DNA from: Betaproteobacteria bacterium
Lineage (GTDB): Bacteria; Pseudomonadota; Gammaproteobacteria; Burkholderiales; Usitatibacteraceae
Reading direction: 5' to 3'
Assembly: GCA_012274175.1 (NCBI GenBank)
Contig: JAAOZZ010000305.1
Span: 1-8,789, forward strand
DNA: 8,789 bases
Positions 1 through 6,460 of this stretch are shown piece after piece; position 1 is the first letter of the stretch; every line of letters starts with the position of its first letter. Position numbers and translations under genes: made by a program. Under the pieces are notes generated by a model. The model was given only the letters and a program-made list of their open reading frames with translations. It did not search any database and was not told the origin of the DNA.

Positions 1-114
1 CACGATCTCCACGGGGCGGTGGGTCTGCGCGGCCACGGCGTCGAGCGCCTGGGCCAACTCGGGGCGGCCCATGGTGCGCACGATCACGCTGACGAGGGGT
101 GAGGATGCGTCCAT
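1..114 (-). CDS. Family 2 glycosyltransferase, N-terminal fragment
   Basis: Only the first 38 codons lie in the window; the gene runs off the left edge. Read on the minus strand from the ATG at 114-112, the peptide begins MDASSPLVSVIVRTMGRPEL and continues with a segment ending in QTHRPVEIV. The pattern of a hydrophobic strand (VSVIVRT), a short polar turn, an amphipathic helix (LAQALDAVAAQT) and a second strand (VEIV) is the typical start of a GT-A fold family 2 glycosyltransferase, where the first strand begins the nucleotide-sugar binding site. Such enzymes transfer sugars from nucleotide donors to cell-surface polysaccharide, lipid or protein acceptors. The acceptor cannot be told from this fragment. 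The start is 5 bp from the divergent helicase start, and I see no convincing Shine-Dalgarno sequence before it. Confidence 0.75.
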   Translation of the reverse strand, partial: MDASSPLVSVIVRTMGRPELAQALDAVAAQTHRPVEIV

Positions 115-119
115 GATTC

Positions 120-2690
120 ATGTTCGCACGTTCACGTATGCTTGGGACCGGCCAACACCATCGCAACCGCGGGGCGCATCTGGGAAACCTGAAAGATCGA
201 CTGGGCCGTCCGGGCGTCGATCGCCTCGAAGGATGGTTCGCCGCCCACGGCTGGCGCGCGTTCGATTTCCAGCGCGAGGTGTGGAACGCCTATCTCGACG
301 GCGAATCGGGAATGGTGCATTCCGCGACCGGCAGCGGCAAGACGCTCGCCGCGTGGCTGGGCCCGCTCGCCGAATGGATCGAGGAGAACGCCGCCTTCCC
401 GCGGGCAGAGGGCAAGGCGGCCGCCCTGCGTGTGCTGTGGATCACGCCGATGCGCGCGCTCGCGGGCGATACCGCGATCTCCCTCGAGCGCGCGGTGCAG
501 GGCCTCGGACTGCCGTGGACCGTGGGATTGCGCACCGGGGACACCTCGAGCGCGGAGCGCGCGAAGCAGGCGCGCCGCCTGCCTTCCGCGCTCATCACCA
601 CGCCGGAGAGCCTCTCCCTGATGCTCTCTGGCCCCGAAGCGCGGGAGAAGCTCTCGGAGCTGCGGCTCGTGGTCGTGGACGAGTGGCACGAGCTCCTCGG
701 CAACAAGCGGGGCGTGCAGGCGGAGCTGGGCCTCGCGCGCCTGCGCCGCTGGAACCCAAGGCTTCGTACCTGGGGGCTCTCGGCCACGCTCGGCAATACG
801 CAGGAGGCGCTGGAATGCCTGCTGGCGGGCACCGGCGGGCGCATCGTGAAGGGCGCGGGCGACAAGCAGGTGGTGATGGATACCCTCGTTCCGCCGGAGG
901 TGGATGGATTTCCGTGGGCGGGACACCTGGGGCTCGCGATGCTCGACCACGTGGTCGCCGCGATCGATTCCGCGCGCTCGACGCTGGTCTTCACCAACGT
1001 GCGCTCCCAGGCGGAAGCCTGGTACCAGGGACTGCTCGAGGCGAGGCCGGAATGGGCGGGCGTGATCGGCTTGCACCATGGCTCGCTCGACGCGGACGTG
1101 CGCAGGTGGGTGGAGCAGGGGCTGAAGGAGGGAAGGCTCAAGGCGGTGGTCGCCACCTCGAGCCTGGACCTCGGCGTGGACTTCTCCCCCGTGGAGCGGG
1201 TGCTCCAGATCGGAAGCCCCAAGGGCGTGGCACGGCTGCTGCAGCGGGCGGGGCGCTCGGGTCACGCGCCGGGGCAGGTGAGCCGCATCACCTGCGTGCC
1301 TTCGCACGCGCTGGAGTTCGTCGAGGCCGCCGCCGCGCGCCGGGCCGCGATGGCCGGGCGCATCGAGTCGCGCCGTCCCGTCGATCGCCCGCTGGACCTC
1401 CTCGCGCAGCACCTGGTCACGATCGCCGCGGGAGAGGGCTTCGTCGAGGAGGAGATGAAGGCCGAGGTGCGCAGCGCGCGCGCCTTCCGCGACCTGACCG
1501 ATGCCGAGTGGCGCTGGGCCCTCGACTTCGTGACGCGGGGCGGAGACGCCCTCAAGGCGTATCCCGACTACCGCAAGGTCGCCCTCGATGAGCGCGGCGT
1601 GCATCGCGTGCCGGATGCGGCCATCGCGCGCCGGCACCGCATGTCGATCGGCACCATCGTGTCGGACGCGGCGGTGGACGTGCGCTACCTGCGGGGCAAG
1701 CGCCTGGGCAACGTGGAGGAGTCCTTCATCGCGCGGCTTTCGCCGGGAGACGCGTTCGTCTTCGCGGGCCAGCTCCTGGAATTCATCCGCGTGGAGAACA
1801 TGACCGCGTACGTGAGGGCGGGCAAGCCGGGGTCGGCGGTGATACCCCGCTGGGACGGCGGACGATGCCCGCTGTCGAGCGAAGTCTCCGAGGGCATCCG
1901 GGAGCTCCTCGAGCTGCACGTGGACGGCCGCGAGCGCGAGCCGGAGATGAAAGCGGTCCGGCGCCTGTTGAGGCTCCAGAACGCGTGGTCGAAGGTGCCG
2001 CGGCGCAACGAGATGCTGGTGGAGCAGACCGAGACCCGGGAGGGCCACCACATCTTCTTCTACCCCTTCGAGGGGCGCCAGGTGCACCTGGGGCTCTCGG
2101 CGCTCTTCGCCCATCGCATCGCCCGGGGCAAGGCCGCCACCTTCAGCCTGTCCTTCACCGACTATGGCTTCGAGCTCGTGGCCCGCGAGCGCTTCGAGCT
2201 GATCCCGCTGCTCAAGGGCGGGCTCTTCTCCTCGGAGAACCTGCTGGAGGACATGCTGGCGAGCCTCAACGCCGCGGAGCTCTCGAAGCGCCAGTTCCGC
2301 GAGATCGCGCGCGTGGCGGGCCTCGTGTTCCAGGGCTACCCGGGGCAGCCCAAGACGAATCGCCAGGTGCAGGCGACGAGCGGGCTCCTCTACGAGGTCT
2401 TCGCGCGCTGGGATCCGGACAATCCCCTGCTGGGACAGGCGGAGCGCGAGGTGCTCGAGCGGCAGCTCGAATTCTCGCGCCTCGCCGAGGGCCTGCGGCG
2501 CATGGCGGCGACACCGGTGCTGCTGCGCCAGACCCACAAGCCTTCGCCCTTCGCGTTCCCCATCATGGTGGGGCGATTTCGCGAGAAGCTCTCGAGCGAG
2601 AAGCTCGCCGACCGGGTCCGGCGCATGCAGCTCGAGTACGACCGGGCCGCGCCGGCGGACACCGACGAGCAGGGAGATCTCTTTGGATAG
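120..2690 (+). CDS. Lhr-Core / ligase-associated DEXH-box DNA helicase
   Basis: Superfamily 2 ATP-dependent DNA helicase of the Lhr-Core type, the family called ligase-associated DNA damage response DEXH-box helicase. It is a cytoplasmic, presumably 3'-5' DNA translocase acting in repair. Visible motifs in order: Q motif near FDFQREVW (Q51), Walker A SATGSGKT (68-75), motif Ia TPMRALA (109-115), motif II DEWH (187-190), motif III SAT (221-223), motif IV LVFTNVR (289-295), motif V SSLDLGVDF (347-355) and motif VI QRAGRSGH (375-382). The C-terminal half (about 420-840) matches the winged-helix and Lhr-specific domains by its general character, with conserved-looking stretches such as FFYPFEGRQVHLGLSALFAH. 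The 856-residue length is slightly above what I expect for the family (about 810-830). The first roughly 30 residues look unconserved, so the start at 120 or the ATG at 138 is uncertain. The last residues are QGDLF-G (851-856), a possible sliding-clamp-binding motif. It overlaps pdeM by 8 bp, so the two are probably co-translated. Confidence 0.93.
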   Translation: MFARSRMLGTGQHHRNRGAHLGNLKDRLGRPGVDRLEGWFAAHGWRAFDFQREVWNAYLDGESGMVHSATGSGKTLAAWLGPLAEWIEENAAFPRAEGKAAALRVLWITPMRALAGDTAISLERAVQGLGLPWTVGLRTGDTSSAERAKQARRLPSALITTPESLSLMLSGPEAREKLSELRLVVVDEWHELLGNKRGVQAELGLARLRRWNPRLRTWGLSATLGNTQEALECLLAGTGGRIVKGAGDKQVVMDTLVPPEVDGFPWAGHLGLAMLDHVVAAIDSARSTLVFTNVRSQAEAWYQGLLEARPEWAGVIGLHHGSLDADVRRWVEQGLKEGRLKAVVATSSLDLGVDFSPVERVLQIGSPKGVARLLQRAGRSGHAPGQVSRITCVPSHALEFVEAAAARRAAMAGRIESRRPVDRPLDLLAQHLVTIAAGEGFVEEEMKAEVRSARAFRDLTDAEWRWALDFVTRGGDALKAYPDYRKVALDERGVHRVPDAAIARRHRMSIGTIVSDAAVDVRYLRGKRLGNVEESFIARLSPGDAFVFAGQLLEFIRVENMTAYVRAGKPGSAVIPRWDGGRCPLSSEVSEGIRELLELHVDGREREPEMKAVRRLLRLQNAWSKVPRRNEMLVEQTETREGHHIFFYPFEGRQVHLGLSALFAHRIARGKAATFSLSFTDYGFELVARERFELIPLLKGGLFSSENLLEDMLASLNAAELSKRQFREIARVAGLVFQGYPGQPKTNRQVQATSGLLYEVFARWDPDNPLLGQAEREVLERQLEFSRLAEGLRRMAATPVLLRQTHKPSPFAFPIMVGRFREKLSSEKLADRVRRMQLEYDRAAPADTDEQGDLFG
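2671..2676 (+). promoter_or_regulatory. Ribosome binding site of pdeM
   Basis: AGGGAG lies 6 nt before the TTG at 2683, inside the last codons of the helicase gene. It supports the unusual TTG start and translation coupled to the helicase. The same bases encode the Gln-Gly-Asp stretch of the helicase C-terminal tail. Confidence 0.65.
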
Positions 2691-3339
2691 CGCCGCCGCG
2701 TGCGAGGTGGCCGGCGAGCGCCTCGTGCTGCTCGCCGAGCGCGCCGCGTACTGGGCCGCGCGCGGGACGCTCTTCGTCGCCGATTTCCACCTCGGCAAGG
2801 CCGCGAGCTTCAGGAGTGCGGGCATCCCGATGCCGTCGGGGACCACGACCGAGAACGTGGAGCGGCTCGGGCGCGCCGTGGACCGGACGCGCGCCGAGCA
2901 CGTGGTCTTCCTCGGCGACTTCCTCCACAGCCCCGCGGGGCGCGCGCCGCGCACCTTCGAGCGCTTCGCCGCCTGGCGCGACGCGCGCGCCGGCCTCGCG
3001 CTCACCATCGTGCGCGGCAACCACGACGAGCGGGCGGGCGATCCTCCGCGCGACTGGAACATCGCCTGCGTCGAGGCGGGGAAAGCGCTCGGCCCCTTCG
3101 TGCTCAACCACGAGCCGGGAGCCGCGCGCGGCGGCTACGCGCTGGCGGGACACATCCACCCGGCGGTGCGCCTGTCGGCGCAAGGCGAGCCGTCGCTCCG
3201 ATTGCCCTGCTTCTGGTTCGGGAAGCGATGGGGCGTGCTGCCAGCCTTCGGAGCGTTCACCGGCAGCGCGGAAGTGCGGCCGCGGCCCGGCGACCAGGTG
3301 TACGTGATCGCGGAAGAGGAAGTGCTGAAGGTGGGCTGA
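2683..3339 (+). CDS. pdeM: Ligase-associated DNA repair endonuclease PdeM (MPE)
   Basis: Calcineurin-like metallophosphoesterase of 218 residues, of the PdeM/MPE family that is genetically linked to Lhr-Core helicases. A Pseudomonas member is known as a manganese-dependent single-strand DNA endonuclease. Visible metal-site motifs in order: DFH (D34, H36), GDFLH (G78, D79, H82), GNHD (112-115), H143 in NHEPG, and GHIHP (156-160). These cover the two-metal active site, so the enzyme looks intact. The segment after the first motif, GKAASFRSAGIPMPSGTT, is characteristic of this family rather than of generic phosphodiesterases. The start is a TTG at 2683 that overlaps the helicase stop by 8 bp and follows a good AGGGAG. 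The role is inferred to be nicking or trimming DNA unwound by the helicase. The MBL-fold exonuclease and ATP-dependent ligase often found beside this pair are absent; the next gene is convergent and unrelated. Confidence 0.93.
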   Translation: MDSAAACEVAGERLVLLAERAAYWAARGTLFVADFHLGKAASFRSAGIPMPSGTTTENVERLGRAVDRTRAEHVVFLGDFLHSPAGRAPRTFERFAAWRDARAGLALTIVRGNHDERAGDPPRDWNIACVEAGKALGPFVLNHEPGAARGGYALAGHIHPAVRLSAQGEPSLRLPCFWFGKRWGVLPAFGAFTGSAEVRPRPGDQVYVIAEEEVLKVG

Positions 3340-3346
3340 AGCCCGC
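3331..3346 (+). terminator. Weak hairpin between convergent pdeM and NUDIX genes
   Basis: GTGGGC (3331-3336) can pair with GCCCGC (3341-3346), including one G-U pair, around a TGAA loop that contains part of the pdeM stop. There are only 9 bp between the two convergent stops and no T-run on either strand, so any terminator function is weak or Rho-dependent. Confidence 0.2.
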
Positions 3347-3348
3347 GC

Positions 3349-3951
3349 TCAGGGCGGCAGGCGTATCTCGCCGAAGTGGGGAACGAAGGCCCCCTTCCTG
3401 CGATCGGCGAGGAAATGCTCGAGGGTTCGCCTCACCACCGTGAACGCGAGCCGGTCCCATGGAATCCGCTCCTCGGTCACGAGCTCCACTTCGAGGCTCT
3501 CGACGCCGGGAGAGACGTTCGCGTCGAGCAGCTTCGCGCGGAACATCATGTGCACCTGGCTGATGTGCGGCACCGAGAACAGCGTGTAGAGCTCCTCGAT
3601 CTCGATGCGCGCGTTGGCCTCCTCGAGGGCTTCGCGCGCCGCGCCTTCGGCGGTGGATTCGCCCAGCTCCATGAAGCCCGCGGGAAGCGTCCACAACCCG
3701 TAGCGCGGCTCGATCGCGCGCCTGCAGAGCAGGATGCGATCGTCGATCACCGGCACCGAACCCACGACGATCTTCGGGTTCTCGTACTGGATATGGCCGC
3801 ATGCATCGCACACGGCGCGAAGCAGCGAATCGCCCTCGGGAACGCGATGGGTGATCGGGCCGCCGCAGGAATTGCAGAACTTGATCAAGGACTTGGCGCT
3901 GTCTCGGAAGGCGTGCGTGGGACCGTCGGAACGCTCCCGATATGGTAGCAT
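3349..3951 (-). CDS. NUDIX hydrolase with N-terminal zinc ribbon
   Basis: A soluble NUDIX pyrophosphohydrolase of up to 200 residues, which would cleave a nucleoside diphosphate linked to another moiety; the substrate is unknown. A zinc ribbon is formed by C26, C29, C48 and C51 (CNSCG and CDACG). The NUDIX box starts at G92 in LPAGFMELGES and continues through REALEEANARI (106-116). It has G92, E98, R106, E107, E110 and E111, but Asn113 stands where the consensus has Gly. The stretch CRRAIEPRYGLWTLPAGF is typical of a zinc-ribbon NUDIX group common in proteobacteria. The SQPWPFPxS signature of NADH pyrophosphatase NudC is absent, so I do not call it NudC. Residues 1-21 look unconserved, and a TTG at 3888-3886 would give the family-like start (M)IKFCNSCG. 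Neither start has a good ribosome binding site. The gene converges on pdeM and diverges from the protease gene with 6 bp between the longest reading frames. Confidence 0.88.
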   Translation of the reverse strand: MLPYRERSDGPTHAFRDSAKSLIKFCNSCGGPITHRVPEGDSLLRAVCDACGHIQYENPKIVVGSVPVIDDRILLCRRAIEPRYGLWTLPAGFMELGESTAEGAAREALEEANARIEIEELYTLFSVPHISQVHMMFRAKLLDANVSPGVESLEVELVTEERIPWDRLAFTVVRRTLEHFLADRRKGAFVPHFGEIRLPP

Positions 3952-3990
3952 AAGCCTATGAAAAGCTTACGTTTTCCATTGCCCATGAAG
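3939..3990. promoter_or_regulatory. AT-rich segment at the divergent NUDIX/protease starts
   Basis: This is the most AT-rich stretch of its neighbourhood and lies across both divergent starts. It contains TATGGT, GCATAAG and TATGAA on the plus strand and TATGCT on the minus strand, all possible -10 boxes, but I find no well-spaced -35 partner for any of them. A divergent promoter here would favour the internal starts: TTG at 3888 for the NUDIX gene and ATG at 3985 for the protease. This is inferred from composition and position only. Confidence 0.3.
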
Positions 3991-6456
3991 ATCCGTTTCC
4001 TGGCCGCGGCCGTCCTCGCGCTGCCCCTGGCCGCCCCGGCTTCTCCGACCGGCATGCCCTCCCGGTCGCTGCATGTGACGAATGCGCCCGCGCCCGTGGG
4101 CCTGCGTGCTCCGTGGCTCGCGCCGGACGTCACCGTGGTGCTTCAGCGCCCCGCCGAAAAGTCCGCGGTCCCGCCGGTAAACGCAGGCGGACGCCTTCCC
4201 GTGGGCGAGGTGCGGCCCCTCGCGAAGGCGGCCGAGGTCACGCGCTGGAACGCGGTGCCCGGCGGTTTCGTGGCCGAGCTGAGCGCTACCTCCGAAGGCG
4301 CGCTCGGGCTGCGCGTGCGCCTCGACCTGGGCACCATGCCGGGCGCGATGCAATTGCGTGCGATGGGAACCGATGGGCGCGTCGAGACCATGACCGTCGA
4401 TCCCACTTTCGGCAACGTGGCGTGGACGCCGTGGACCGAGGGCGCGACGCAGGCGATCGAGCTCTTCACGCCGGTGCGGCCGGGTAACGACGGCGCCATC
4501 GCCATCGGCGCGGTGGTGCACTTCACGCAGTCGCCCTGGGAGGCCAAGGCCTCGGGGGGCGCGGGAGTGTGCACGCTCGAAAGCGCGTGCGCCCCCGACG
4601 ACACGTCGCTTGCGCCCGGAGTGGCCGACGGCATCGGCGCCGTGACGAAAGCGGGCGTGCTCCTTTCTTTCATGGACGGCGGTGGGGCGTTCCTGTGCAC
4701 CGGAACGCTCATCAACACCGAGAAGTTCCCCGCGGCGTACCTGCTCACCGCGAACCATTGCATCGACAACGCGGCTTCCGCCGCCTCGATCTCGACACTC
4801 TGGTTCTCGGAGTCGGCCGGCAACTGCCAGGACCAGCTCCCGAACCTTCCCGCCGCCCCCGTGCAGGTGTTGGGCGGGACGCAGCTCGTGTTCACGAACT
4901 ACAACGTCGACTCGTCGCTGCTCCTGATGAACGCGTCCCCGCCCTCTGACGCCGTCTACGTGGGATGGAACCCGGCCCGCATCGCGAACGGCGCTTCGAT
5001 CGTGAGCGTGAGCCACCCCAAGGGAGATACGAGCCGCTACGCCATCGGCAGCACCGTGGGCCTGTTCCGCATCGACGGCTATCCTCAGGACGAATACGGC
5101 GTGCGCTTTTCCAGCGGCATCATCCAGGGCGGCTCCAGCGGCTCGGGCCTCTTCACGCTCTCGGGCGGGCAGCTCGAGCTGCGGGGCATCCTCACCGGGA
5201 CCACGGTGAACCAGCCCGACGGCATGAGCTGCACCGATCTGAACGAGGATGCGCTCTACAGCCGCTTCGAGATCTTCGAGCCGGAGATCGACCCCTACAT
5301 CCGCTCCGCATCGCAGGCTCCGGACGACGCGCCCAACCGTGCGCAGGACCTCTTCGCCGCGAAGACCGACCCGGCCACCATCCTCGACCAGAGGACGTCC
5401 ACCTTCGCCCTCGACAACCGGCGCATCGACTACGGCGGAGATCTCGACGTCTACCGCTTCGCGCTGAGCGCCCCGGCGTGGGTGAGCGCATGGAGCGAGG
5501 GCGCGAACCTGGATACGGTGGGGTCGATCCTCGACAGCCGCGGCGTGAGCCAGGAAGCCAGCGACGACGCCCAGGCGAGCGACAACCACTTCGGCGTCAC
5601 GCGCAGCTTAGGGCCCGGCACCTACTACGTGCAGGTGGGCCACTGGGACGCGGCCGGCACCGGCGCGTACAACCTGCGCATGCGCGCCGACAAGGTGGAC
5701 ACGAACTACACGGCGCTCTGGTGGAACGCGGCGGAATCCGGGTGGGGCCTCAACATCAACCACCAGGGCAACGTCGTCTTTGCCACGCTCTTCACCTACG
5801 ACCCGAGCGGCGCGCCCATGTGGCTGGTGATGTCCGACGGCGAGCGCCAGGCGGACGGCTCGTACCAGGGATCGCTCTATCGAACGACGGGCCCGGCATT
5901 CAACGCGGTTCCTTTCTCCGGGGCGCAGGTCACCACCGTGGGTACGATGCGAATCGCCTTCGTCGATGCCGGCTCCGGCACGCTCACCTACAGCTACAAC
6001 GGCACCACGGTGACCAAGGCCATCACGCGACAACTGTTCTCCACGCAACCCACCTGCACGTGGTCGGCGTTCGACCGCAGCTTCGCGTCCAACTACCAGG
6101 ACCTGTGGTGGAACCCGGCGGAGTCGGGATGGGGGGTGAACATCACGCACCAGGGCAACATCCTGTTCGCCACGCTCTTCACCTACGCCGCGAACGGGCA
6201 GGGCATGTGGCTCGTGATGTCCGACGGCGAGCTGGGCTCGGGCGGCGCGTACTCCGGGGCGCTCTACCGCACCAGCGGACCCGCGTTCAACGCGAGCCCC
6301 TGGGCGCCGGCTTCGGTCGTGCAGGTGGGCACCATGAGCTTCTCGTTCATCGATGGGAACTCCGCCACGATGACCTACTCGGTCGACGGCGTGCAGGTGA
6401 CCAAGCAGATCAAGCGCCAGGTGTTCGGGCCGATCAAGACGCAATGCGAGTCGTAG
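3958..6456 (+). CDS. Secreted lysyl-endopeptidase-like S1 protease with PPC-like domain and two Trp-rich repeats
   Basis: Exported serine endopeptidase of 832 residues. The signal peptide has basic KIR, then the hydrophobic FLAAAVLALPLAAPA, with likely cleavage after Ala28. An ATG at codon 10 (position 3985) would give a more usual signal peptide. Residues about 30-200 are a probable propeptide. The catalytic domain (about 203-450) shows a triad of His267 in LLTANHC, Asp318 in YNVDSSLL and Ser394 in GGSSGSG. Cysteines 205, 211, 247, 268, 290 and 425 have nearly the spacing of the three disulfides of Achromobacter lysyl endopeptidase, which suggests that subfamily and perhaps Lys specificity, with Asp431 as an uncertain pocket residue. 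Residues about 463-577 resemble a bacterial pre-peptidase C-terminal (PPC) beta-sandwich (GDLDVYRFAL, PGTYYVQV). Residues 584-694 and 713-823 are two copies of a Trp-rich module. The substrate is unknown. rlmD starts 4 bp after the stop. I see no clear ribosome binding site. Confidence 0.88.
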   Translation: MKSLRFPLPMKIRFLAAAVLALPLAAPASPTGMPSRSLHVTNAPAPVGLRAPWLAPDVTVVLQRPAEKSAVPPVNAGGRLPVGEVRPLAKAAEVTRWNAVPGGFVAELSATSEGALGLRVRLDLGTMPGAMQLRAMGTDGRVETMTVDPTFGNVAWTPWTEGATQAIELFTPVRPGNDGAIAIGAVVHFTQSPWEAKASGGAGVCTLESACAPDDTSLAPGVADGIGAVTKAGVLLSFMDGGGAFLCTGTLINTEKFPAAYLLTANHCIDNAASAASISTLWFSESAGNCQDQLPNLPAAPVQVLGGTQLVFTNYNVDSSLLLMNASPPSDAVYVGWNPARIANGASIVSVSHPKGDTSRYAIGSTVGLFRIDGYPQDEYGVRFSSGIIQGGSSGSGLFTLSGGQLELRGILTGTTVNQPDGMSCTDLNEDALYSRFEIFEPEIDPYIRSASQAPDDAPNRAQDLFAAKTDPATILDQRTSTFALDNRRIDYGGDLDVYRFALSAPAWVSAWSEGANLDTVGSILDSRGVSQEASDDAQASDNHFGVTRSLGPGTYYVQVGHWDAAGTGAYNLRMRADKVDTNYTALWWNAAESGWGLNINHQGNVVFATLFTYDPSGAPMWLVMSDGERQADGSYQGSLYRTTGPAFNAVPFSGAQVTTVGTMRIAFVDAGSGTLTYSYNGTTVTKAITRQLFSTQPTCTWSAFDRSFASNYQDLWWNPAESGWGVNITHQGNILFATLFTYAANGQGMWLVMSDGELGSGGAYSGALYRTSGPAFNASPWAPASVVQVGTMSFSFIDGNSATMTYSVDGVQVTKQIKRQVFGPIKTQCES
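5707..6039 (+). repeat. Trp-rich module, copy 1 of tandem in-gene duplication
   Basis: Encodes protease residues 584-694, beginning with YTALWWNAAESGWG and ending with ITRQLF. It aligns without gaps to copy 2 over 111 residues, with about 69 identities counted by hand. The conserved core includes WWN, ESGWG, HQGN, FATLFTY, MWLVMSDGE and GPAFNA. A cysteine (C700) follows just after the module, as C830 does after copy 2. Confidence 0.85.
6094..6426 (+). repeat. Trp-rich module, copy 2 of tandem in-gene duplication
   Basis: Encodes protease residues 713-823, beginning with YQDLWWNPAESGWG and ending with IKRQVF. It is the same length as copy 1 and ungapped against it. Divergence of roughly 38 per cent of residues suggests an old duplication rather than a recent slippage event. 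It lies directly before the C-terminus of the protein. Confidence 0.85.
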
Positions 6457-6460
6457 GCGC

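Noticed and set aside
71..1591. A 506-codon plus-strand frame overlapping the helicase gene
   Set aside because: Its translation is dominated by Arg, Gly, Ala and Pro, as expected of an out-of-frame reading of GC-rich coding sequence, and it lacks any domain.
132..3107. A 991-codon open frame on the minus strand, antisense to the helicase and pdeM
   Set aside because: It is Arg/His/Ala/Leu-rich with no recognisable motif, and it runs opposite two genes with complete motif sets. Long antisense frames are expected in GC-rich DNA.
3967..5589. A 540-codon minus-strand frame antisense to the protease gene
   Set aside because: Low-complexity Arg/Gly/Val/His composition with no motifs. The protease frame has a triad, a signal peptide and ordered domains.
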